A DNA stretch of 21,437 nucleotides from a virus: the IMG/VR virus record IMGVR_UViG_3300044729_000401, positions 1 to 21,437 of that record. The stretch is one strand, 5' to 3'. Below are positions 15,481 to 20,605 of this stretch, one piece after another. How positions within the stretch are numbered: position 1 is the first letter of the stretch; every line of letters starts with the position of its first letter. Below the pieces are notes generated by a model that was given only the letters and a program-made list of their open reading frames with translations, was not told the DNA's origin and did not search any database. The translations under genes were made by a program, and so were the position numbers.

Positions 15481-15548
15481 AGGGGCTGGGATTGAACCAG
15501 CATTCACAGCTCCAAAGGCTGCTGTCCTGCCAATTAGACGACCCTTCA
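15474..15548 (-). tRNA. tRNA-Gln (anticodon UUG), CCA encoded
   Basis: The reverse strand folds into a complete 75-nt cloverleaf. The acceptor is TGAAGGG/CCCTTCA and the D-stem is GTCT/GGAC with an 8-nt GG-containing loop. The anticodon stem is GCAGC/GCTGT with loop CTTTGGA (anticodon TTG, read UUG). The variable loop has four nt and the T-arm is GCTGG-TTCAATC-CCAGC. Discriminator G and an encoded CCA follow. The U1-A72 pair and discriminator G are typical tRNA-Gln identity features. Oddities are C at position 9 and G at position 37. The 5' seven bases start with the stop codon of the upstream minus-strand gene. The 3' end overlaps the last seven bases of the plus-strand lysozyme, including its stop. 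It closes the early operon. Confidence 0.9.
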
Positions 15549-15746
15549 GCGGCGTAAGTATTCTAACTCGGCGCGTAGCGTCTTTATCTCCATCTCTAGC
15601 ACCATTGCATCATCGGCTAACCCGGCTCGGCGCATCGCCACAAACGCATTGGCTACCCGATCCCCTTGGCGCTGCCCAAACGCCCAAGGTGCGCGTTCCA
15701 TTTCCTCTTTCCACGCACCCGGCGGGCTAACGTCGTCTTTCACCAT
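15546..15746 (-). CDS. Small helical protein at the end of the early operon
   Basis: The 66-residue protein is of unrecognised family. The N-terminal part (DDVSPPGAWKEEMERAPWAFGQRQGDR) leads into a C-terminal helix (VLEMEIKTLRAELEYLRR) with a heptad-like pattern. On the minus strand GGAGGG lies eight bases before the ATG. The start overlaps the previous small gene's stop by seven bases. Its TGA stop is the first three bases of tRNA-Gln, so RNase P cutting would remove the stop codon from the upstream message. Coding status is supported by the ribosome site and coupling, not by known homology. Confidence 0.6.
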   Translation of the reverse strand: MVKDDVSPPGAWKEEMERAPWAFGQRQGDRVANAFVAMRRAGLADDAMVLEMEIKTLRAELEYLRR

Positions 15747-15853
15747 ATATCTCGCCCTCCACGCGCACAGCGCCAGTTAGGGGCGGGAACGTGCCGCCAT
15801 TCGCGGTCACGGTTAGTCTGCAATCGTCGCCATACGTCAATGATCCATCTCAC
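15740..15853 (-). CDS. Small Trp/Arg-rich 37-residue protein, GTG start
   Basis: The frame starts at a GTG that overlaps the previous stop (GTGA at 15850-15853 on the minus strand), with GGAGG seven bases upstream. It ends at TGA 15740-15742. The product has four Trp and many Arg (RWIIDVWRRLQTNRDREW, then HVPAPNWRCARGG). Without it a gap of about 100 bases would break an otherwise gap-free operon. The same frame is open further upstream, but that part only shadows the 183-residue gene. Function unknown. Confidence 0.5.
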   Translation of the reverse strand: MRWIIDVWRRLQTNRDREWRHVPAPNWRCARGGRDIW

Positions 15854-16401
15854 GGTAATGCCTCCACGCTGTAGGAGACTGACGGGGACTTCCAATCCCT
15901 CGGAACATCCCCGCCAATCCATGACGGGTCTACCCACAACAGCCTGTTGTTGGGGTACGCAATCCATTGCCCGCCGTCTAACGCGATAATGTGATGGTCT
16001 TTGCTCTGGTCGCTTACCTCTGCCCAGCCACCATTAGCCCAGAATACGGAAAAGAGATACACGCCGGGGCGTTTCACGCCGTCGCGTCCAATTCCTTGCA
16101 CCCGATGGTTACGCAGAAACTGCACCTCTTTCACCTCGCAGAACCGGCTAAAGGAATCCCACCAACACGCAATCTGAAGGCTTATAGGGTCACAAGGCTT
16201 GCTGCATAGGGCATGGATAGGGATACGCGCCCATTGCGCCCCCTGCGCCGTCATAATTTGAAACATCGGCACGCGCATAGGTTCGGCGCGAAAGCCAAAC
16301 ACAGTACATTCGGTGAATTCGCCGTGGCCTTTCTGCTGGTCGTGCAAAAACTCGTTGCGAACGTAAGCCGGTATATACGGCGTGTCTATCCAGAAACTCA
16401 T
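15850..16401 (-). CDS. Uncharacterised early phage protein (183 residues)
   Basis: The protein has 183 residues and is rich in Trp, Phe and Cys: FWIDTPYIPAYVRNEFLHDQ, KGHGEFTECTVFGFRAEP, ACWWDSFSRFCEVKEVQFL, then GVYLFSVFWANGGWAEV. It ends in a WIAYPNNRLLWVDPSW segment. The composition is that of a folded globular beta-rich protein. I do not recognise the family, and no enzyme motif, signal peptide or membrane helix is seen. Minus-strand GAGGGG lies just before the ATG. An 11-codon frame overlaps its start as ATGA. The next gene overlaps its stop as GTGA. Confidence 0.7.
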   Translation of the reverse strand: MSFWIDTPYIPAYVRNEFLHDQQKGHGEFTECTVFGFRAEPMRVPMFQIMTAQGAQWARIPIHALCSKPCDPISLQIACWWDSFSRFCEVKEVQFLRNHRVQGIGRDGVKRPGVYLFSVFWANGGWAEVSDQSKDHHIIALDGGQWIAYPNNRLLWVDPSWIGGDVPRDWKSPSVSYSVEALP

Positions 16402-16433
16402 ACGCCCCTCGCACGGATGGCGGCGCGGGTCAT
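16398..16433 (-). CDS. Possible 11-residue micro-ORF linking two early genes
   Basis: On the minus strand an ATG overlaps the stop of the Cys-rich gene (ATGA at 16430-16433). It reads MTRAAIRARGV and then stops at a TGA that overlaps the ATG of the 183-residue gene (ATGA at 16398-16401). The two perfect 4-base overlaps bridge what would otherwise be the only untranslated gap in this part of the operon. It may serve only to carry ribosomes across. There is no direct evidence that the peptide has a function. Confidence 0.3.
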   Translation of the reverse strand: MTRAAIRARGV

Positions 16434-16612
16434 ACCTTCTTCTCCGTCACTTCGCACACGCCAATCTCAACCATTTTTTCAAGACAACATCTCATGCAGA
16501 ACCTTTTCACGCTATAGTCAATAGTGCTACTGAATGTAACAACGCTTTCCACAACGCCGTGAGTTGGGCAGATGTATTCCGGATTGCTAATAATTAACTT
16601 GTCGTCGTTCAT
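16430..16612 (-). CDS. Small Cys-rich Zn-ribbon-like protein
   Basis: This 60-residue protein has putative metal ligands C15 and H18 (ICPTHG), then C39, C42 and C43 (FCMRCC), and a further C53. That is a Zn-ribbon-like layout with the two knuckles about 20 residues apart. The N-terminus is NDDKLIISNPEY and the C-terminus is basic (TEKKV). Small Zn-ribbon proteins are frequent in phage early regions and may bind DNA or host polymerase, but the partner here is unknown. It starts in an ATGA overlap with the preceding paralogue gene. Confidence 0.7.
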   Translation of the reverse strand: MNDDKLIISNPEYICPTHGVVESVVTFSSTIDYSVKRFCMRCCLEKMVEIGVCEVTEKKV

Positions 16613-16833
16613 TTCATTTCTCCTCTCGCACGTATAACGTCTGCAATAAACCCTGCGCGGTATTTTTCAAGTTCAGACAACGCACCACTTTCAATTTGGA
16701 CGTCGCATATCTTCGCACACGCCTCCCGCTCGGCTGCGGCAACGAGAGCGGCGAATTTATGGACTCGCTCAAAGGCTAACGCGCCAATGACATAAGTTTC
16801 TGCCCACAACTTGTTTATTTCCTTACTAGTCAT
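16609..16833 (-). CDS. FAALVAAAERE-motif small protein, paralogue 3
   Basis: The 74-residue protein is the third of three tandem relatives. It has an N-terminal helix (SKEINKLWAETYVIG), then the shared core RVHKFAALVAAAEREACAKICDVQ (24-47) and a variable C-terminus (LEKYRAGFIADVIRARGE). Short proteins with this (R/K)FAAL(V/I)AAAERE core are common in phages and have no assigned function. It starts and ends in 4-base ATGA overlaps. The core is encoded by a DNA segment that is nearly repeated in the two neighbours (16725-16754 here). Confidence 0.75.
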   Translation of the reverse strand: MTSKEINKLWAETYVIGALAFERVHKFAALVAAAEREACAKICDVQIESGALSELEKYRAGFIADVIRARGEMK

Positions 16834-17042
16834 TTCGCACCTAATTTACGAAGTTTTTGAGCCACGTGACGTCCGTAATATGGCCTGTCCTCTTCCTTGT
16901 CAAAAACCATAGCAAGCCTTTCTCGCTCGGCTGCGGCAACGAGGGCGGCGAAGCGTTCAAGTGATTCGGTGCTCGGGCCAATGTAAACATCGCCAGCAGA
17001 CCAAACTTCCTGCGCTAGTCGGATGATGTCATCGTGGGTCAT
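16830..17042 (-). CDS. FAALVAAAERE-motif small protein, paralogue 2
   Basis: The 70-residue middle copy has an N-terminal MTHDDIIRLAQEVW helix, closely matching MTRDEITAMARNCGW of copy 1. The core is ESLERFAALVAAAERERLAMVFD, and the C-terminal segment (EEDRPYYGRHVAQKLRKLGAK) is basic and unlike the others. It is coupled to both neighbours by ATGA overlaps. The role is unknown. A conserved helical core with different C-termini suggests a shared binding surface with different targets, which is inference. Confidence 0.75.
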   Translation of the reverse strand: MTHDDIIRLAQEVWSAGDVYIGPSTESLERFAALVAAAERERLAMVFDKEEDRPYYGRHVAQKLRKLGAK

Positions 17043-17287
17043 AAAAAACCTCTCGCACGTTCCTTAGCCTGCCATTCCAATGCCTTCAACAAACCCTCAA
17101 TGGTGTCGCCGTGGCCGGTGGCATAGTCACGTTCAATCATCCACGCGGCTACCTTTTCCCGCTCGGCTGCGGCGATAAGGGCGGCGAAGCGTTCAAGTCG
17201 TCCGGTCAAGACTGGGTATTCCATTTCGCGCCCAACTTTTGCCCATCCGCAATTTCTAGCCATTGCGGTAATTTCGTCGCGGGTCAT
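17039..17287 (-). CDS. FAALVAAAERE-motif small protein, paralogue 1
   Basis: This is the 82-residue first copy in transcription order. The N-terminal helix is MTRDEITAMARNCGWAKVG, the core is GRLERFAALIAAAEREKVAAWM, and the C-terminus is DTIEGLLKALEWQAKERARG. It overlaps the ybcO-like stop (ATGA, 17284-17287). No enzyme motif or membrane segment is seen. The function is unknown, as for its two relatives. Confidence 0.75.
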   Translation of the reverse strand: MTRDEITAMARNCGWAKVGREMEYPVLTGRLERFAALIAAAEREKVAAWMIERDYATGHGDTIEGLLKALEWQAKERARGFL

Positions 17288-17568
17288 ATCAATCCCTCTT
17301 TGCGTAGTTGTGCGATGGTTCGCACCATGCCCTCAAGGTGAGCAAGGCGCACATAGTCGCGGTCAAGATCGGTACGGAAACGGCGGTCTATGGCGTCGTG
17401 ACACGCAGAACACGCCCACGCACCCAACAAGTCATCAGCCTTGATGCCCATACCGCTGACCCCTGATAGGCGTATGTGGGCTAATACGGTTGTTGCGCTG
17501 TTGTGGTTGCAGATACCGGGCAAGCGCACCATGCAGCCCCTATCTCTCGCCTGATCACGCAGGTTCAT
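17284..17568 (-). CDS. YbcO-like (DUF1364) putative nuclease
   Basis: The 94-residue protein has the DUF1364/YbcO pattern of lambdoid phages: RDRGCMVRLPGICNHNSATTVLAHIR, then DDLLGAWACSACHDAIDRRF. Candidate metal or active-site residues are C12, C20, H31, C53, C56 and H57, and the layout is HNH/His-Me finger-like. Such proteins are usually found with NinB or Holliday-junction enzymes. Here it directly follows NinB with a 14-base overlap, consistent with a recombination module. Catalysis in this family is not firmly established, so 'nuclease' is a fold-based inference. Confidence 0.82.
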   Translation of the reverse strand: MNLRDQARDRGCMVRLPGICNHNSATTVLAHIRLSGVSGMGIKADDLLGAWACSACHDAIDRRFRTDLDRDYVRLAHLEGMVRTIAQLRKEGLI

Positions 17569-17983
17569 ACACCGGCTCCGGTATCACAATGCCCATTTCG
17601 GCGCAGCGTGTTTCTAGGAATAACAGATAATCGCTGAATTCTTGTTTGGTCAGTTTGCTAGAGCGTTTGAGCGGGCGCATACGTTTGCGGCCAAAGCCTT
17701 GCAGCGTCTCCCAGCCAAAACACTCACCAAGGAAATACTCATGTAGGTCGTCCCGCGTCCAACCTGCCAGCGTTTCGCCACCGCCCTCTAGGATTGCGGG
17801 GTAGCACACGCCCCACAGAAAACGATTCTGATGATCGGTGCGCGGCTTCTTCCACTCCAGCACCTCTATGCACCACGCACGGTCAGACGATAGCCCCTGC
17901 ACCATGCGTGCGGCAGCCGTCGCCAACTGTTCTGGCGTCGTGCCCTTGGGAAATATGCGCTTCAACGGCTTGCCTCTAGCCAT
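17555..17983 (-). CDS. ninB: NinB-like recombination protein
   Basis: The 142-residue protein has the NinB style: KKPRTDHQNRFLWGVCYPAI (45-64), then GWTRDDLHEYFLGECFG, RPLKRSSKLTKQEFSDYLLF and a C-terminal AEMGIVIPEP. Lambda NinB (Orf) is a recombination mediator that binds SSB and ssDNA and helps the annealing protein. Here ERF and an SSB-like gene lie upstream in the same operon. It starts 22 bases inside the glycosyltransferase gene. AAGGA directly abuts the ATG at 17981-17983, which is poor spacing, so the start could instead be the TTG six codons further on, preceded by GAGG. Confidence 0.8.
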   Translation of the reverse strand: MARGKPLKRIFPKGTTPEQLATAAARMVQGLSSDRAWCIEVLEWKKPRTDHQNRFLWGVCYPAILEGGGETLAGWTRDDLHEYFLGECFGWETLQGFGRKRMRPLKRSSKLTKQEFSDYLLFLETRCAEMGIVIPEPVYEPA

Positions 17984-18624
17984 TCCTTGCCATATTCAAC
18001 GTCTACCCAATCGGTGAACCACGGGCCGCCACGGGTGAAATGCACGGCTATGGGGTTTGGGCATTGGTCGCGTGTATACCAGCCTTCAAGGTAGTTCCAC
18101 GCTATCGGCAACCCCCCGATTACGTCATCGGTGAGCCAATTAAAACGGTGTAGGTACATACCCGTCTGCGTGTTGACCACCTCGGGCGTCAGAGCCTTGA
18201 CTTGTTCGTGGCCGCAGTTGATAAACATGAACGATGACCAGTTTTTCCGTGGATACTGATGCTGCGCTTTGTTGTCCATCTTGACGGTTTCCGTCGGCCG
18301 GTAGTCGTGCTTTACAAGAAAGCACGCTTTTGCCCCGTCGGCGTAGTCCAGCAGTCCCGCAATGTCCCCCCGGAAAAGAAAATCGCAGTCCACAAATACC
18401 GCCCAGCCGTCGTAACCGGCGAGGTATGGGGTCAGAAAGCGAGTAAACGAAAACTCCGTAGACGACAGCGGATCACTCTCTCTCCAATAAAGGCTACGAT
18501 CCCGAAGTTCTGACTGTTTGATAGGCTGAACGTCTACCGGGATGCTGGCGTGCTTTAGGATGCTGTTACGGCAAACCTGATACGCGATGTCCTCGCGGCT
18601 ATCCCAACCGATAAATACCTTCAT
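17962..18624 (-). CDS. Phage glycosyltransferase (GT-A, GT8-like)
   Basis: The 220-residue protein has the N-terminal nucleotide-sugar fold start KVFIGWDSREDIAYQVCRNS, a DxD metal and sugar-nucleotide motif D79-C-D81 in WAVFVDCDFLF, the family segment RKNWSSFMFINCGH (126-139), and HFTRGGPWF near the end (195-203). These fit small GT-A glycosyltransferases found in many phages. The acceptor is unknown; phage DNA, a virion protein or host surface sugar are all possible. It sits among recombination genes, coupled to the nuclease candidate by ATGA (18621-18624), with GAGGA six bases before the start. There is no membrane segment. Confidence 0.85.
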   Translation of the reverse strand: MKVFIGWDSREDIAYQVCRNSILKHASIPVDVQPIKQSELRDRSLYWRESDPLSSTEFSFTRFLTPYLAGYDGWAVFVDCDFLFRGDIAGLLDYADGAKACFLVKHDYRPTETVKMDNKAQHQYPRKNWSSFMFINCGHEQVKALTPEVVNTQTGMYLHRFNWLTDDVIGGLPIAWNYLEGWYTRDQCPNPIAVHFTRGGPWFTDWVDVEYGKEWLEASR

Positions 18625-19097
18625 AATCGTTCCTCAAAATCTATGTACCGCCAGCCCAGATACTCGGGCGTCACGGCGTATACGTCATAGTCATACCCGC
18701 GCTCCCGATCCACTATTTTCTGCACACGCCAATCGGCAAACGTCGTCTTAACGTCCACAAGCGCCGCTACGGTCATGCTGGCGTTGACGATGTAGTAGTA
18801 ATCGGGGCGAGGGTCAGCAGCATCAAACGACTTCTTGGCGCAGATAGCGGCTGTCTCAAACGGCCACGCTTCATACCCAAAGTCATGCTTGATGTGCTTT
18901 ACCTCTATCCGCTTGCCTGATGCGTATATATCGCCCTTGTCGGCGTATTCCGCACGGTCGGCAAAGTCACGCGCCAAACGACGCTTTGGCAACGTGACCG
19001 TATGCCCTAGGTTCAGCAGGTAAGTCGCCACCACAATCTCTGCGGGGCGACTAGCCCGAAACCTAGACTCAAAATCAGAATGGGGTGTCAAGGTCAT
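18621..19097 (-). CDS. PD-(D/E)XK-type nuclease candidate
   Basis: The 158-residue protein has a plausible restriction-fold core: a helix with E20, D56 in DKGDIYA, and the E65-V-K67 motif in GKRIEVKHIK, followed by a helix-strand region (FETAAICAKKS, YYYIVNASMTVAALVDV). The D...ExK arrangement is the metal site of PD-(D/E)XK enzymes. In an ERF-containing operon it could be a partner exonuclease or a resolvase-like enzyme, but it is small and the subfamily is not recognised. The start lies 23 bases inside the preceding gene without a clear ribosome site, so the N-terminus is uncertain. Confidence 0.6.
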   Translation of the reverse strand: MTLTPHSDFESRFRASRPAEIVVATYLLNLGHTVTLPKRRLARDFADRAEYADKGDIYASGKRIEVKHIKHDFGYEAWPFETAAICAKKSFDAADPRPDYYYIVNASMTVAALVDVKTTFADWRVQKIVDRERGYDYDVYAVTPEYLGWRYIDFEERL

Positions 19098-19359
19098 CCC
19101 AATTTGTTTCAGTTATTTGCGGCTTTTTGGTTGGTTGGTGTTGCGGCTCGCCCGTACGCGCTAACTTTCCCTCGCCCTTGGGTTCAATCTTAATGCTCAT
19201 GTACTTATCGCCTGTCTTTTGCGAGGACTTAATCCAAGCCGACAGGTTGTAATCCACGTTATTGATCACCGCCGAGCCACGGTAGTCAGGGCGCTTCTCG
19301 TTGCCGTCCTTGTTGTTCTTAAACAAGACGCCTTTCATGTTCGGGTCGTAATCAGGCAC
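19075..19359 (-). CDS. Small SSB-like / DUF736-like protein with acidic C-terminal tail
   Basis: The 94-residue protein starts at GTG, chosen because AAGGAG lies seven bases upstream; an ATG follows at codon 8. The N-terminal domain (MKGVLFKNNKDGNEKRPDYRGSAVINN, VDYNLSAWIKSSQKTGDKYMSIKIEP, residues 8-60) is a small beta domain like DUF736-type proteins, with an OB-like strand order and many Lys and aromatic residues. A flexible Lys/Gln/Pro linker leads to the acidic tail NWDDLDTPF. That tail resembles the SSB tip (DDDIPF) that recruits repair proteins. Placed directly after ERF, it is probably the phage single-strand DNA-binding protein. This is inference from layout and the tail. Confidence 0.6.
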   Translation of the reverse strand: MPDYDPNMKGVLFKNNKDGNEKRPDYRGSAVINNVDYNLSAWIKSSQKTGDKYMSIKIEPKGEGKLARTGEPQHQPTKKPQITETNWDDLDTPF

Positions 19360-19999
19360 GGTGTTTCTCCTTTGTCATTTGAATGTACTTCTTGATGGCA
19401 GACCGTTCCTTTGCCGTCATGGCATTGGCTACGGCGATATACAGGTCGTGGTCAGGGTTGACGAGTTCGTGGACGGCCAACACCGCTAGTGCGATGTCGT
19501 ACTCATCTGCGTCCATGTCAAACGCGGCGCGAAACTGGTTTACGAAAATATCCCGCTTGGCGGGGTCTACGTCTTGCCCTAGGTCGCCCCTAGGATCAAC
19601 GGTAAGCGGCTTGCGGCCTTGGGCTGCCTCTGCGTCGTCGTCAATCTGTGCAAGCCCCACAATGGCTGCTAATGCGTAACGGCGGGCATACGTCAAACCA
19701 GAGCCTTGAGCCTGCGGACTAGCATCCTTAGTCAACACCGGCATTTGCCCTGCGATCCATTCGCCCGAGGCATGGGCCAGCGTTGTCACCAACATCAAAC
19801 CCTGCTCGGTCATTTGCGTGGTCTGGATCACCGACAAACCGTTAGCGGCTAACTGCTTGCGGCAGGCGTCCCAGCATGACGCGAGGTCAGCGTACTTGGA
19901 CTTAAAGAACGGGTTGCTGCTGTCTTTCAGCGCCCCCGTAATGTCGGCTTGTGCCTTGGACAGCGCGGCGGCCAATGCGCCTATAGTTTCACTTTGCAT
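19352..19999 (-). CDS. erf: ERF-family single-strand annealing recombinase
   Basis: The 215-residue protein carries the ERF hallmarks: NPFFKSKYADLASCWD (29-44), LAANGLSVIQTTQ (50-62), TLAHASGEWIAGQMPV (73-88), GSGLTYARRYALAAIVGLAQIDDDAEAA (99-126). ERF proteins such as P22 Erf form rings that anneal complementary single strands. They serve genome circularisation and recombination. The C-terminal third is variable and helical (IALAVLAVHELVNPD, KERSAIKKYIQMTKEK). GGAG lies seven to eight bases before the ATG. It overlaps the upstream small gene by 11 bases and the SSB-like gene by eight. Confidence 0.92.
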   Translation of the reverse strand: MQSETIGALAAALSKAQADITGALKDSSNPFFKSKYADLASCWDACRKQLAANGLSVIQTTQMTEQGLMLVTTLAHASGEWIAGQMPVLTKDASPQAQGSGLTYARRYALAAIVGLAQIDDDAEAAQGRKPLTVDPRGDLGQDVDPAKRDIFVNQFRAAFDMDADEYDIALAVLAVHELVNPDHDLYIAVANAMTAKERSAIKKYIQMTKEKHRA

Positions 20000-20150
20000 T
20001 TATTTTCTCCAATTCCTCGTTAATGACGGCCAGCAGTTCGGCTAACGCCTTGTTGCAAGCCTCTATGCGTTCCTGTTCCTCACGTTGCTGCATCTCCAAG
20101 TCTTGTTGATGCCACCATGAGTCGTCGTCGTTCCAAATGTCATCGTGCAT
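19989..20150 (-). CDS. Small acidic/Gln-rich coiled-coil protein before erf
   Basis: The 53-residue protein starts at ATG 20150, with GAGGAG ten bases upstream; a longer form from a TTG at 20201 is less likely. The N-terminus is Asp/Trp-rich (HDDIWNDDDSWWHQQD) and the remainder is one long charged helix (MQQREEQERIEACNKALAEL, then LAVINEELEKINAK). The start overlaps the end of the small membrane protein gene by 11 bases. Unknown family. The coiled coil suggests dimerisation or binding a partner. Confidence 0.6.
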   Translation of the reverse strand: MHDDIWNDDDSWWHQQDLEMQQREEQERIEACNKALAELLAVINEELEKINAK

Positions 20151-20262
20151 GGGCTGCTCGCTCCTCTGCTGGGGTGCAGCCACCATCGCCGCACGGGTCA
20201 AGGATGGCTGCTGTGGCGTATAGCACTACAAGCAGGATGGCTTGGGGTAACCAGCAGCTCAT
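20140..20262 (-). CDS. 40-residue membrane micro-protein with Cys motif
   Basis: The frame from ATG 20262 to TGA 20140-20142 starts in a TAATG overlap with the previous gene. GGGGAGG stands seven bases upstream, one of the best ribosome sites in the operon. The product has one hydrophobic helix (LPQAILLVVLYATAAIL, residues 5-21), then DPCGDGGCTPAEERAA, a short Cys-x4-Cys segment and a charged end. By topology it is a small inner-membrane protein. Early phage micro-proteins of this kind can alter host membrane functions or block superinfection, but there is no direct evidence for either here. Confidence 0.7.
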   Translation of the reverse strand: MSCWLPQAILLVVLYATAAILDPCGDGGCTPAEERAAHAR

Positions 20263-20540
20263 TAGTAATCCTCCCCATACGGGCCGTTCATCAAGGCATC
20301 GCGGGTAGCGATTTCCTCAAGTTCAAAGATGGCATCTGCGCCAAGATCGCAAATGTCTAACTTGATGTCGTGGTTGAGGGATGCGGCAACCTTGTCGCTG
20401 TCCAAGAAGATGCCGATCAAGTCGGCAGCCTCAAGGATGATGCCGCCATCTAGGTCTTGGGTGTACTCCACGCGCACCTCAAACTTGTTGCCGAGGGCGT
20501 AGAAGGTGCCGAAACCGTGGAATGTGTCTTTGCGAGGCAT
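20262..20540 (-). CDS. Acidic uncharacterised early protein
   Basis: The 92-residue protein has about 19 Asp/Glu against seven Lys/Arg, so it is strongly acidic. Its N-terminal half is beta-stranded (FHGFGTFYALGNKFEVRVEY). Its C-terminal half alternates hydrophobic and acidic residues (VAASLNHDIKLDICDLGADA, IFELEEIATRDAL). The family is not recognised. AGGAG is eight bases upstream, and it is the first gene downstream of the TTGACA-16-TAAACT promoter at 20578-20605. It could be a DNA-mimic or inhibitor type protein, which is speculation from charge alone. Confidence 0.7.
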   Translation of the reverse strand: MPRKDTFHGFGTFYALGNKFEVRVEYTQDLDGGIILEAADLIGIFLDSDKVAASLNHDIKLDICDLGADAIFELEEIATRDALMNGPYGEDY

Positions 20541-20577
20541 ATCTGTTGCTCCTGTGTTGTGTCTATCAACGAGGGAT

Positions 20578-20605
20578 AGTTTAGTCGTCTATACAGCAAT
20601 GTCAA
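20578..20605 (-). promoter_or_regulatory. Minus-strand sigma70-type promoter with operator-like site
   Basis: On the minus strand TTGACA (20600-20605) is followed after 16 bases by TAAACT (20578-20583), upstream of the acidic early gene at 20540. A 16-base near-palindrome, GTATAG-ACGA-CTAAAC (20579-20594, 5/6 half-site match), covers the -10 element. The perfect -35 box suggests a strong promoter that refreshes transcription within the early operon. Confidence 0.6.

Noticed and set aside
15461-15730. Plus-strand 89-codon frame after the lysozyme
   Set aside because: It is antisense to the tRNA and to the small minus-strand genes, and has a Pro/Leu/Arg-rich shadow composition.
15854-15967. 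N-terminal extension of the 37-residue gene to an upstream ATG
   Set aside because: The extension only shadows the 183-residue gene. The GTG at 15853 has GGAGG at good spacing and a GTGA overlap.
20151-20201. Longer form of the small gene before erf, from a TTG
   Set aside because: The extension lies within the membrane micro-protein gene. ATG 20150 has GAGGAG upstream and leaves a normal short overlap.
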